NCBI GenBank assembly: GCA_017601265.1 | Contig: JAFNJA010000049.1 | Coordinates: 1 to 13,291, forward strand | Origin: Candidatus Brockarchaeota archaeon | GTDB taxonomy: Archaea > Thermoproteota > EX4484-205 > DTQO01 | Length of the DNA stretch: 13,291 bases | Direction: 5' to 3' | Part shown: positions 7,494 through 13,291 of the stretch, piece by piece | Position numbering within the stretch: the stretch's first letter is position 1 | Layout: each line of letters begins with the position of its first letter | Program-made: the position numbers and the translations under genes | Notes under the pieces: model-generated | What the model saw: only the letters and a program-made list of their open reading frames with translations | Told to the model about the DNA's origin: nothing | Database searches by the model: none

Positions 7494-8371
7494 TGGACGG
7501 TACGAGCGCGCGCGATCGGGCGGGCGGGGAGCCTTACGTCCTTTTCATGGTCGCAGCCGCCTTCTTCGGCACGTTCCTCATGGTCGCGGTGGCGCTAAAC
7601 GTTGCAACCGGGGCGGAGGGCTTGGGCCCGCGTAAACAAGCCTTCGGCGCGATCTTCGGTTCGATCTGCGCTTTGGGGATTTTGGCGGCACTATTCCCAA
7701 GATCTTGTTCAAGGCCTCTCAAACTCGGTCTCCAAGGCGTTGGAAACGCTGGCTTAAGGGGCCGGCGCGAAGAAGGGGCGCTTTGCCCCTCAAGGTTCGC
7801 GGTGCGGGGACACCATCCAGATTGCGGGAAGTTTTCATCTCACGTCCTAAAGATAGGCAACAGGAAGCTCTGCTCGGGCTGCGCGGGATTGTGCCTTGGC
7901 GCTTTTGCGGCCATCTTCGCGACCAGCGCGTACGCCCTCGACATCATCCAGGTTGGCAGGTACGGCCTCCATCTGGTTTTCCTCGGGGTTTCCGGCGTCG
8001 GTTTTGGGCTCCTGGGCTCGGCGATCCTGAGGGACTTGAGGGGTTGCTTGCGATCGATCTCGAACTTTTTCTTCGTCCTCGGGGCGTGCCTCACCTTCTT
8101 GGGGATCGATTCGATCGCTAGGAGCGGCGCCACCGACTCCTTCCTCATCCTCCTCGTCCTTTTCTGGATCTCCGCGAGGATTTCTATTTCGAACCTGAAC
8201 CACCAGAAGGTTTGCAGCGCTTGCAAAGCCGCGAAGAAATCATCCGCGTCTGGACTTGTAGATCGATCCGAGGATGATCAAAGATCCGAAGATGATCAAA
8301 AGGAGGGGGAAGAGCAGCTTCCAAAAGTCGAGGCCCGCCAGCCAGGAAACTCCGAAAATGATGATGATTAA
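7493..8371 (+). CDS. polytopic membrane protein with HHPDC/CxxC motif
   Basis: Function unknown. The 292-residue product has hydrophobic segments at about 14-37, 47-67, 130-150, 155-180, 190-210 and 218-235. Between the second and third lies a conserved-looking metal-type motif: HHPDC (Cys111), a spacer, then KLCSGC (Cys127, Cys130) and GLCLG; another CxxC follows at Cys241 and Cys244. Similar HHPDC...F..H...CxGCxGL proteins occur in other archaea as I recall, and the layout recalls DUF2085-type membrane proteins, though I do not claim membership. The ATG overlaps the radical SAM stop in TGATG, so translation is coupled; a TTG one codon earlier is possible. The last 44 codons overlap a convergent gene and encode an acidic tail containing RSEDDQRSEDDQ, which looks like an accidental extension past the natural end near Cys244. 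Confidence 0.65.
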   Translation: MDGTSARDRAGGEPYVLFMVAAAFFGTFLMVAVALNVATGAEGLGPRKQAFGAIFGSICALGILAALFPRSCSRPLKLGLQGVGNAGLRGRREEGALCPSRFAVRGHHPDCGKFSSHVLKIGNRKLCSGCAGLCLGAFAAIFATSAYALDIIQVGRYGLHLVFLGVSGVGFGLLGSAILRDLRGCLRSISNFFFVLGACLTFLGIDSIARSGATDSFLILLVLFWISARISISNLNHQKVCSACKAAKKSSASGLVDRSEDDQRSEDDQKEGEEQLPKVEARQPGNSENDDD

Positions 8372-8530
8372 CCCGAATACGACGCTCGCGATCTCTCCGC
8401 CGTGGGGCAGCCCGAAGCACTCGTCCTCCCTAGGATCCGGATCGCGTCCCGCGCCCAAGCTTGCTCCGCACCTGGAGCACGTCTCCGCCTCGCGCGAGTT
8501 CTTGACGCCGCACTTCACGCAGTAAGTCAT
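8240..8530 (-). CDS. zinc-ribbon protein with two LiaF/DUF5668-like TM helices
   Basis: A 96-residue protein. It opens with a zinc ribbon, CVKCG ... CSRCG (residues 4-20), then a charged linker and the motif DECFGLPHGGEI, then two transmembrane helices (about 50-66 and 70-90) ending in YKSRRG. The helix pair, with WKLLFPLLLIIFG in the second helix, resembles the LiaI/LiaF-like transmembrane region (DUF5668 type), often found in envelope-stress and small archaeal membrane proteins. The ATG at 8530 gives MTYCVKCG and suits the TATA-like element about 30 bases upstream; a TTG at 8548 would add six residues. Its 3' end overlaps the convergent membrane-protein gene by 132 bases. A related protein without the zinc ribbon is encoded at 11819-12115. 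Molecular role unknown. Confidence 0.8.
   Translation of the reverse strand: MTYCVKCGVKNSREAETCSRCGASLGAGRDPDPREDECFGLPHGGEIASVVFGLIIIIFGVSWLAGLDFWKLLFPLLLIIFGSLIILGSIYKSRRG
8265..8300. repeat. 18-bp tandem repeat read by two convergent genes
   Basis: Two adjacent copies (8265-8282 and 8283-8300), 17 of 18 bases identical, with unit GATCCGARGATGATCAAA. On the plus strand they encode RSEDDQ twice in the tail of the membrane protein; on the minus strand they encode LIIFGS and LIILGS within a transmembrane helix of the zinc-ribbon protein. Confidence 0.85.
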
Positions 8531-8556
8531 GGCCTTCGGTTGCTGCAAGCTCTTCT

Positions 8557-8566
8557 TTTAATATGC
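8557..8566 (-). promoter_or_regulatory. TATA-like box of the zinc-ribbon gene
   Basis: On the minus strand this reads ATATTAAAAG, centred about 30 bases before the ATG at 8530, the spacing expected for a leaderless or very short-leader archaeal mRNA. No Shine-Dalgarno stands before the ATG, which agrees with that. Confidence 0.5.
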
Positions 8567-8590
8567 CTTTGGTTTTAGCTCCGCGCGCTG

Positions 8591-8599
8591 GATTGGCGC
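8591..8599 (+). promoter_or_regulatory. GATTGGCGC motif, copy 2
   Basis: GATTGGCGC followed by AGTTC, in the divergent promoter region between the zinc-ribbon gene and the OPT-like gene. It starts 25 bases before copy 3, so the two lie on roughly opposite helix faces. Its extension (AGTTC) closely matches that of copy 1 (GGTTC). It is a candidate binding site for a shared regulator. Confidence 0.4.
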
Positions 8600-8615
8600 A
8601 GTTCTGCATCCTGCA

Positions 8616-8624
8616 GATTGGCGC
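8616..8624 (+). promoter_or_regulatory. GATTGGCGC motif, copy 3
   Basis: GATTGGCGC followed by TTCTTC, about 27 bases before the TATA box of the OPT-like gene, where archaeal activators commonly bind. Placement and repetition are seen directly; function is inferred. Confidence 0.4.
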
Positions 8625-8650
8625 TTCTTCAGTTTCAAAAAAAGGAAAAG

Positions 8651-8662
8651 TTTTATATAAAT
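8651..8662 (+). promoter_or_regulatory. strong TATA box of the OPT-like membrane protein gene
   Basis: TTTTATATAAAT is a near-ideal archaeal TATA box, preceded by a purine-rich AAAGGAAAAG that could serve as BRE. Transcription should start near 8683, leaving a short leader that contains the ribosome binding site AGGTGA (8687-8692), eight bases before the TTG start at 8700. Confidence 0.75.
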
Positions 8663-8699
8663 AAAGGAGAAGGGCACGTTAGGGAAAGGTGAAAATTGC

Positions 8700-10700
8700 T
8701 TGGATACCGCGAAATCCGAAGTGATCGTCGAGAAAATACCTTGGGCGCAGATACTGGTTCTCACCGTCGTGATCAGCTTCTTAGGACCGATTCATACCTG
8801 CTTGCAGCCCAACGCGGCTTGGTACGCCCTTGGCTCCGTGGCTTGCAAGCTCGTCCTCATGGTCCTGCCCCTCATCCTAATCATGGCAGTCGGCGTTCTT
8901 GGTAAGTTGATGGGAAGAACGATCAGCATGTCCTACTACACATACCTCTACTCCATGAGCACAGCGCTGCTCAGCTTCACTTCCTACGACGAATTCCCGA
9001 TAGGGCGAGGAATACCGCACTTCGTCTACGACGTCGTGAACTTCCCCCCGGAAGTCCTGCCGTGGTCCACGCTCCTGGTACCGCCGGTCGAGGCCGTCCA
9101 GCCCATGATCTCGGGAGGCGCTCCTGTGCAATGGGGCGCGTGGCTTCCGGCCATCGTCTGGTGGGGCATATTCTTCGCCGCGTGCGGGTTCTTCGCCCTC
9201 GGCTGGGGCGTAATATGGAGGAGGCGGTGGATCGACGTCGAGAAGGTCCCCTTCCCGCACACGCAGGTTGCGATAGACCTCATCGAGAAGTCCAGTTCTA
9301 AGAAGCCTCTCAAGGAACGCTTGGGGTTGCCGTTCATAGTCGCGCTGGCCTTGGGCATAGCCTACCAAATCCCCCTCCTCTTGACTTACATGTACCCCTG
9401 GTTCCCAGACATCTACGGCTGGAGGACTAACACCTGCCTCATGGGCACGTACTATCTCGACCCGTCTTCCCCTCTCGCCCAAGTGGCCGGGTTCGCCCAG
9501 TTCAACAAGAACCCCGTGTTCGTCGCGATACTCTACATGGCGCCCCTCAACGTGCTCCTCGGAGGGTGGGTCTGGTACATAGTATTCGTCGTCCTCGTGC
9601 AGATCGCGTACCAGATGGGGTACTACAGCGGCATACTTGAGATGGGAGGGTGCGGCAGGGTTTGGTGCGGAACGCAAGGATACAGGATAGGCGAGCCGTA
9701 CAAGTGGGACGTCTTCACGACAGCCGGAGTCACCGTCGGCATCTTCATCTCCTACGTCTTCTTGAACCGGCAATACGTGGCGGAGACGTTCAACGCCGCC
9801 ATCGGCAAGCTCAGCAAAGAAAGGACGGAGGAACTCGACAGGAGCGAGCCCATGTCTTACAGGAACGCGTACGCGATGATCGCGGCATCGGCGATCTTGA
9901 TCATAGCCACGCTCATGGCCGTTGGATCGGGCATCGTGCCATCTCTGACCATGATCATATTTTACGTCATAGTGAACTTCGTCCAAGTGAGGACTTATGC
10001 CCTCGTCGGCTACGTCGCGCCTTGCGGTTCCACCTACGGGATCGGTTGGGTCAAGACGGCGTTGGGAACCCCGGCCGAGACGACCGATTGGTACGTTTCG
10101 ACCTTCTTCTCGTACGGCCTGAACTGCCAGCCGGTGGGCGGCGGAGGGAACGGCTTCGCTCTGCTTTCTTCGCTCTCGTCCTACCAGATGGCAAACGCGT
10201 ACAAGGTGTCCACCAAGAACGTGTTCAAGATACAGCTGCTCGTCGCGGCGATCGCCCCCATAATCTCTGTTGCCGGAACGGTCTGGGCCTTCTACACGTT
10301 CGGGCAGAACAGGATGCCGTCCGCTGGCGGTTGGTCCCTCTACGAATACTACTCCCCGACCGCGCTGGCGCGACGCCCAGCCTACGATCCGTGGTGGCCA
10401 CACATGATCGCTGGCATACTGTTCGCGATAGGCATCAGCGCGATGCACGCCCGCTTCGTCTGGTTCCCGTTCGAGGTGTTCGGCTTCCTGCTGGCAACGG
10501 ACGGGCACGCCCTCATTGAAGGTCTCTGGACCGTGTGCCTCGCGGCCTGGGTGCTGAAGACCATAACCCTCAAGATCGGGGGAAGCAAGCTCTACGAGAG
10601 CACGGGAATATCGGCGGCAACAGGCTTCGTGGTAGGCGTCGTCATCTCTTGCTTCATCGGCGGGATCTTGTTCGTGATAAGGTTCTTCGTGCCCTTCTAG
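8700..10700 (+). CDS. large polytopic membrane protein, OPT-like (DUF6785/DUF6784 type)
   Basis: A 666-residue protein with at least a dozen hydrophobic segments, probably a transporter of the cytoplasmic membrane. A segment near residues 160-190 reads FALGWGVIWRRRWIDVEKVPFPHTQ, matching the RRxWxExExLxFP signature of the DUF6785 family, and the C-terminal part from about residue 565 (MIAGILFAIGISAMHARF, then FEVFGFLLATDGHALIEGLW) fits the accompanying DUF6784 domain. These families resemble oligopeptide transporters (OPT) in layout, but no substrate is established to my knowledge. Glycine-rich and Cys-containing loops (GGCGRVWCGTQGY; GLNCQPVGGGGNG) may line a pore. TTG is chosen as start because it follows AGGTGA at good spacing behind a strong TATA box. 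Transcribed alone, divergent from the zinc-ribbon gene, and ended by a T-rich terminator. Family assignment is from memory of motifs. Confidence 0.75.
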   Translation: MDTAKSEVIVEKIPWAQILVLTVVISFLGPIHTCLQPNAAWYALGSVACKLVLMVLPLILIMAVGVLGKLMGRTISMSYYTYLYSMSTALLSFTSYDEFPIGRGIPHFVYDVVNFPPEVLPWSTLLVPPVEAVQPMISGGAPVQWGAWLPAIVWWGIFFAACGFFALGWGVIWRRRWIDVEKVPFPHTQVAIDLIEKSSSKKPLKERLGLPFIVALALGIAYQIPLLLTYMYPWFPDIYGWRTNTCLMGTYYLDPSSPLAQVAGFAQFNKNPVFVAILYMAPLNVLLGGWVWYIVFVVLVQIAYQMGYYSGILEMGGCGRVWCGTQGYRIGEPYKWDVFTTAGVTVGIFISYVFLNRQYVAETFNAAIGKLSKERTEELDRSEPMSYRNAYAMIAASAILIIATLMAVGSGIVPSLTMIIFYVIVNFVQVRTYALVGYVAPCGSTYGIGWVKTALGTPAETTDWYVSTFFSYGLNCQPVGGGGNGFALLSSLSSYQMANAYKVSTKNVFKIQLLVAAIAPIISVAGTVWAFYTFGQNRMPSAGGWSLYEYYSPTALARRPAYDPWWPHMIAGILFAIGISAMHARFVWFPFEVFGFLLATDGHALIEGLWTVCLAAWVLKTITLKIGGSKLYESTGISAATGFVVGVVISCFIGGILFVIRFFVPF

Positions 10701-10718
10701 CCCGAGCCACCCCCACGT

Positions 10719-10741
10719 TTTTTCTTTCTCGCCTTTTAGCT
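10719..10741 (+). terminator. T-rich archaeal terminator after the OPT-like gene
   Basis: A pyrimidine-rich run (GTTTTTTCTTTCTCGCC then TTTTAG) begins 18 bases after the stop, without a strong hairpin before it. This is the usual form of archaeal transcription termination. Confidence 0.6.
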
Positions 10742-10773
10742 TTGCAACCGCGCTGACTTTCGAGGGTACGAAA

Positions 10774-10784
10774 AGCGATAATAC
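10774..10784 (+). promoter_or_regulatory. weak TATA-like element before the QueG-like gene
   Basis: The AT-rich GCGATAATACC lies about 40 bases before the ATG at 10819. It would give a start near 10806 and a leader of about a dozen bases without a clear ribosome binding site. The match is weak. Confidence 0.3.
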
Positions 10785-10818
10785 CGAGAAGAACGGCCCG
10801 TTTCCCGGGGATCCATGG

Positions 10819-11793
10819 ATGATTGGAGCGGACGAGGTTAAGGCTTTTGCCAAAAGCCGCGGCGCGGACTTGGTCGGGATAGGATCTATGGACAGGTTCG
10901 AGGGGGCGCCCGAGCAGAGCGACCCGAGGCGCATCTTCCCGGAGGCGAGGTCGATAATCGGCCTAGGTTTCAGGATCCACAGGGGCCTCCTCAGGGGGAT
11001 AGAGGAGGGGACGTACTTCGCGGGCTACGCCGCGATGGGGTACGCCAGCATCAACGACGTTTACGCCCCCATCGTCTTGAGGGAGGTTGGGAACTTCATC
11101 GAAGACAACGGCTACGAAGCGGTCCTTTACCAGAACACCAGCGTGAGGCTCGGCTGCGGAGTCGGCAAGAGGGTCTCGCCGGACAGGCCCAGGCCAGATG
11201 TTTTCCTCCATTTCAGGATCGCGGCCGTGATATGCGGCATGGGCGAGATCGGCTACAGCAAGCTCTTCCTCTCCCCGGAGTTCGGGCCCAGGCAAAGGCT
11301 GGCGTTCATCATCACCGACGCTCCCCTCGAGCCCGACCCGATCTTCGAGGGCGGGATATGCGACAGGTGCATGGCTTGCGTAAAGGAATGCCCCGCCGGA
11401 GCGATCAGCGCCAAGGAGACCGTCAAGATCGAGGTTGCGGGAAAGGAGCTGGAGTGGGGGAAGCTGGACGAGGAAAAATGCGGCGCCGTTTACCAGGCCG
11501 GGACTCCCGAGTACAGCCCGTTCATGACCGACGAGGTGGCAAGGGTGGTAAGAGGGATCGTTGGGGATAAGGGCAACCCGCCTGAGCAATCGGCGTGCAA
11601 GGTGGATGTTTGGAGCTACCTCAGGGAAAACATGCAGTACGTCAGGAACGCATGGGAGAGCTACCACCCCTCGACGATATGCGGGGGAAGGGGTTGCATA
11701 CGAGCGTGCATGATCCACCTGGAACGGGCTGGAAAGATCTCAAACGTCTTCAAAAGCCCCTTCAGAAAGCGCGAACCTTGGCGGCTCGGGTGA
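10819..11793 (+). CDS. QueG/reductive-dehalogenase-like 4Fe-4S protein
   Basis: A 324-residue protein of the broad epoxyqueuosine reductase-like family. The N-terminal domain shows the family pattern: GADLVGIGSMDRFEGAP near residue 15, FPEARSIIGLGF near 40, and VICGMGEIGYSKLFLSPEFG near 138-157. A ferredoxin motif follows, C-x2-C-x2-C-x3-CP, with Cys181, Cys184, Cys187 and Cys191. The second cluster region is unusual: instead of a standard C-x2-C-x2-C-x3-CP it has Cys221, Cys260, then CGGRGCIRAC with Cys288, Cys293 and Cys297. True QueG makes queuosine, which archaea generally lack (they make archaeosine), so another cobalamin- or flavin-linked reductive role is more likely. The ATG at 10819 gives the expected N-terminus; an ATG at 10815 is out of frame. 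It converges on the small gene at 11819, 25 bases away. Confidence 0.75.
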   Translation: MIGADEVKAFAKSRGADLVGIGSMDRFEGAPEQSDPRRIFPEARSIIGLGFRIHRGLLRGIEEGTYFAGYAAMGYASINDVYAPIVLREVGNFIEDNGYEAVLYQNTSVRLGCGVGKRVSPDRPRPDVFLHFRIAAVICGMGEIGYSKLFLSPEFGPRQRLAFIITDAPLEPDPIFEGGICDRCMACVKECPAGAISAKETVKIEVAGKELEWGKLDEEKCGAVYQAGTPEYSPFMTDEVARVVRGIVGDKGNPPEQSACKVDVWSYLRENMQYVRNAWESYHPSTICGGRGCIRACMIHLERAGKISNVFKSPFRKREPWRLG

Positions 11794-11818
11794 AGCGAGC
11801 TTTAGCCGGTGGGCGCGT

Positions 11819-12115
11819 TCAGCGCCGAGGCCGGTAAAGCGCCGCCGCGACGACCAGTGCTCCGAACATGATCAGTATAAGGGGCCAGACGCTCGGCATG
11901 CCAGGGATCAGTTCCTTGAGCAAGCCGAAGATGCCTATGAGCAGTATGGCGACGCCAACGAAAGGCATGAACCATGGCCTGGGCAGCCCGAAGCACTCCT
12001 CCTCGTGCCGCGAAGTTAATCGCTTGAAGGGCTTTCCTCCATGACGCGTTTGCCCGCCGCCCAATTCCACCGAACCCGATCGCCCGAGGAGGCCTGAGCA
12101 GACGCGCAAAATCAA
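11819..12115 (-). CDS. small two-TM protein related to the zinc-ribbon protein, ribbon missing
   Basis: The C-terminal 55 residues, EEECFGLPRPWFMPFVGVAI then two helices with VWPLILIMFGAL and the ending YRPRR, clearly parallel the protein at 8240-8530 (ECFGLP, two TM helices, WxxLFPLLLIIFG, YKSRR). The N-terminal part lacks the expected pair of CxxC knuckles: only one cysteine (Cys6, in VCSGLLGRSG) is present before ECFGLP. The TTG at 12115 is merely the longest start; the real start is uncertain. A one-base change near 12098-12106 would bring TGC GCG and TGC TCA into a CxxC-like register, hinting that the ribbon was lost by frameshift, but stops lie upstream. It may be a functional short form or a decaying paralogue. 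Probable role in the membrane; function unknown. Confidence 0.55.
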   Translation of the reverse strand: MILRVCSGLLGRSGSVELGGGQTRHGGKPFKRLTSRHEEECFGLPRPWFMPFVGVAILLIGIFGLLKELIPGMPSVWPLILIMFGALVVAAALYRPRR

Positions 12116-12169
12116 GCCGAGCCCACCTGGGCCTCCATTTCGCTTCCTTCTATTAAGGTTTGTTTAAGC

Positions 12170-12197
12170 CCTCGGTTGCTGACGCAGCCAACCGAGG
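12170..12197. other. perfect 9-bp-arm hairpin
   Basis: CCTCGGTTG (12170-12178) pairs with CAACCGAGG (12189-12197); CTG and CAG can extend the stem to a 3-base loop with a single bulged C at 12188. It lies downstream of the aminotransferase stop and upstream of the small minus-strand gene. No T-tract follows on either strand, so it is not a classical intrinsic terminator. Confidence 0.7.
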
Positions 12198-12199
12198 CC

Positions 12200-12233
12200 G
12201 GGCGTTCCCAGCCGAAGAAAGATCGGCTCGCCC
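12200..12233. other. second hairpin, directly after the aminotransferase stop
   Basis: Outer arms GGGCG (12200-12204) and CGCCC (12229-12233) enclose inner arms AGCCGA (12210-12215) and TCGGCT (12223-12228), with a five-base bulge (12205-12209) and a seven-base loop. On the minus strand it begins one base after the aminotransferase stop codon and is followed at once by the first hairpin, giving a tandem structured 3' end. Confidence 0.6.
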
Positions 12234-12234
12234 T

Positions 12235-13291
12235 TCAAGCATAGGCCTCGCGAAACGATGATTCAAGGGCCAACGAAGCCCTGCCAGGCTCAACGGCGTA
12301 GCCCTGCTGCCGAAGCGCTTCACCGAGCGCCGCGATCGTGATGGCGACCTCCCTCCTCGAAACCGCCCCCATCGATCCTATCCTGAAAGTCTCGCCCCTG
12401 AGCTTGCCCATCCCGTCCGCCACGACGACGCCGTAATTGTCCTTCATGGACCTCCTCAAGGCGGCGTTTTCCACGCCCCTGGGGACCTTCACCACCAAGA
12501 CGGTGTTGGAACGGTAAAGCTCGTTCCTCGGGTACGGTTCAAGCCCGAGAGAGCGCAAGGCCGAGTAGAGGGCGCGGGCGCACGCCTTGTGCCTCCGGAT
12601 CCTGTTTTCGTAGCCCTCTTCCCTGAGCGCCTTCAATGCCTCGTTCAAGGCGCGGAAAAGGGGCACCGATGGGGTGTAAGGCGTCTCGCCCCTCTGGTGG
12701 TACCTCCTGATCCTCGCGAGGTCGAAGTAGAGGGACCTGCACTCCGACTTCCTCTTCCCGATCCTTTCCCAGGCGGCCTCGTCGACCGAGATCAATGAAA
12801 GCCCGGGCGGCGCCGCCAAGCACTTCTGGCTAGCGGTGAAGCACACGTTGACCCCCCATTCGTCGTTTTCAAGTTCCTCTCCGAAAAGGTCGGAGATCGC
12901 GTCCACAACTACCAAGACCCCTTCGCGCCTGCACAACCCGGCGATCTCCTTCAGGTCCCTCGCCGTGGTTTCGTTGTGCACCAGGAAAAGGGAATCTACC
13001 TCCCTGTTGAGGTCGAGGGCCTCTTTGACCTGCCCGAAAGTAGGGGCTTCTCCGTACGGCACTTCCATCTTGACCGGGACCCCGCCCGCCCTCTCGACGC
13101 TCGTCGCAAGCCTTTCGGCGAACTCCCCGTTAACGGGCACGAGCACCTTGCTCCCTTCCTCGACGAAGTTGGAGACCGCGCACTCCGCGGCCCCGGTGCC
13201 GGAGGCGGTGAGGGGCAGGACGTCGTTCTTCGTCCTGAAAGCGTACTTCAGCCCTTCCTGTATCTCGCGGTACAGTTCGTGGAACTCTTCG
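12235..13291 (-). CDS. class V PLP-dependent aminotransferase (AGT/serine-pyruvate type), 5' end outside window
   Basis: Coding runs off the right edge; 351 residues are present, so about 30 N-terminal residues are missing against a family length near 380. The visible part starts EEFHELYREIQEGLKYAF and includes LTASGTGAAECAVSNF, the cofactor-phosphate loop of alanine-glyoxylate/serine-pyruvate aminotransferases, then LVHNETTAR, VVDAISDLFGEE (Asp contacting the PLP ring) and FTASQKCLAAPPGLSLIS, where the lysine should form the Schiff base. YTPSVPLFRALNEAL and FRIGSMGAVS near the end are also typical. An internal GTG at 13146 is not the start because the same frame continues with family motifs upstream. 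Likely a transaminase moving amino groups between alanine, serine, glyoxylate or pyruvate; the exact pair cannot be told. No link to the glycerol genes is evident beyond proximity. Confidence 0.9.
   Translation of the reverse strand, partial: EEFHELYREIQEGLKYAFRTKNDVLPLTASGTGAAECAVSNFVEEGSKVLVPVNGEFAERLATSVERAGGVPVKMEVPYGEAPTFGQVKEALDLNREVDSLFLVHNETTARDLKEIAGLCRREGVLVVVDAISDLFGEELENDEWGVNVCFTASQKCLAAPPGLSLISVDEAAWERIGKRKSECRSLYFDLARIRRYHQRGETPYTPSVPLFRALNEALKALREEGYENRIRRHKACARALYSALRSLGLEPYPRNELYRSNTVLVVKVPRGVENAALRRSMKDNYGVVVADGMGKLRGETFRIGSMGAVSRREVAITIAALGEALRQQGYAVEPGRASLALESSFREAYA

Noticed and set aside
8877..10934. 685-residue minus-strand open frame opposite the OPT-like gene
   Set aside because: Mirror frame produced by the GC-rich codon pattern; the plus frame has a promoter, ribosome binding site and clean transmembrane pattern, and this one has none.
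12157..12197. Hairpin followed by ACA on the minus strand as an H/ACA guide RNA
   Set aside because: An ACA occurs after the stem, but the stem has no pseudouridylation pocket or kink-turn and is too short.
1..13291. CRISPR array, rRNA, tRNA or intact insertion sequence
   Set aside because: No regularly spaced repeats, no cloverleaf or rRNA-like stretch recognised, and no intact transposase with terminal repeats.

Overview
The window looks like a chromosomal piece of a GC-rich, probably thermophilic archaeon, most likely in the Thermoproteota/Bathyarchaeia part of the tree, though the exact lineage cannot be fixed from sequence alone. The grounds are TATA-type promoters (clearest at 8651-8662), ribosome binding sites with a GGTG/GAGGTG core, many GTG and TTG starts, heavy use of AGG for arginine and ATA for isoleucine, T-rich rather than hairpin terminators, and several archaeal-looking protein families.

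Region 1 (1-1350) is AT-richer and has no intact gene I can defend. On the minus strand, 62-764 carries pieces of a small multi-pass membrane protein spread over three reading frames, so it looks like a broken gene. A second hydrophobic remnant may lie at about 1115-1340 (minus). A GATTGGCGC motif and TATA-like DNA lie near 1089-1130.

Region 2 (1351-8371, plus strand) is a tight gene run. Glycerol kinase, a GlpA-like glycerol-3-phosphate dehydrogenase with a C-terminal BFD-type iron-sulfur domain, a second FAD/NAD oxidoreductase and a small cysteine-rich DUF1667 protein form a complete glycerol-oxidation module, in the order known from anaerobic bacteria (Clostridia; similar clusters in Thermotogales). 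It is followed closely by a B12-binding-type radical SAM enzyme of unknown substrate and, through a TGATG overlap, by a membrane protein with a Cys/His motif. Glycerol would be phosphorylated to sn-glycerol-3-phosphate and oxidised to dihydroxyacetone phosphate, with electrons leaving through the flavin/iron-sulfur partners.

Region 3 (8240-10741) holds a small minus-strand zinc-ribbon membrane protein whose end overlaps the previous gene by 132 bp, a divergent promoter region with two GATTGGCGC motifs, and a large polytopic membrane protein (OPT-like, DUF6785/DUF6784 type) followed by a T-rich terminator.

Region 4 (10819-13291) holds a QueG/reductive-dehalogenase-like 4Fe-4S protein (plus), a convergent small two-TM protein related to the one in region 3 but without its zinc ribbon (minus), two tandem hairpins, and a class V aminotransferase (minus) that runs off the right edge. 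I saw no rRNA, tRNA, CRISPR array or intact insertion sequence.
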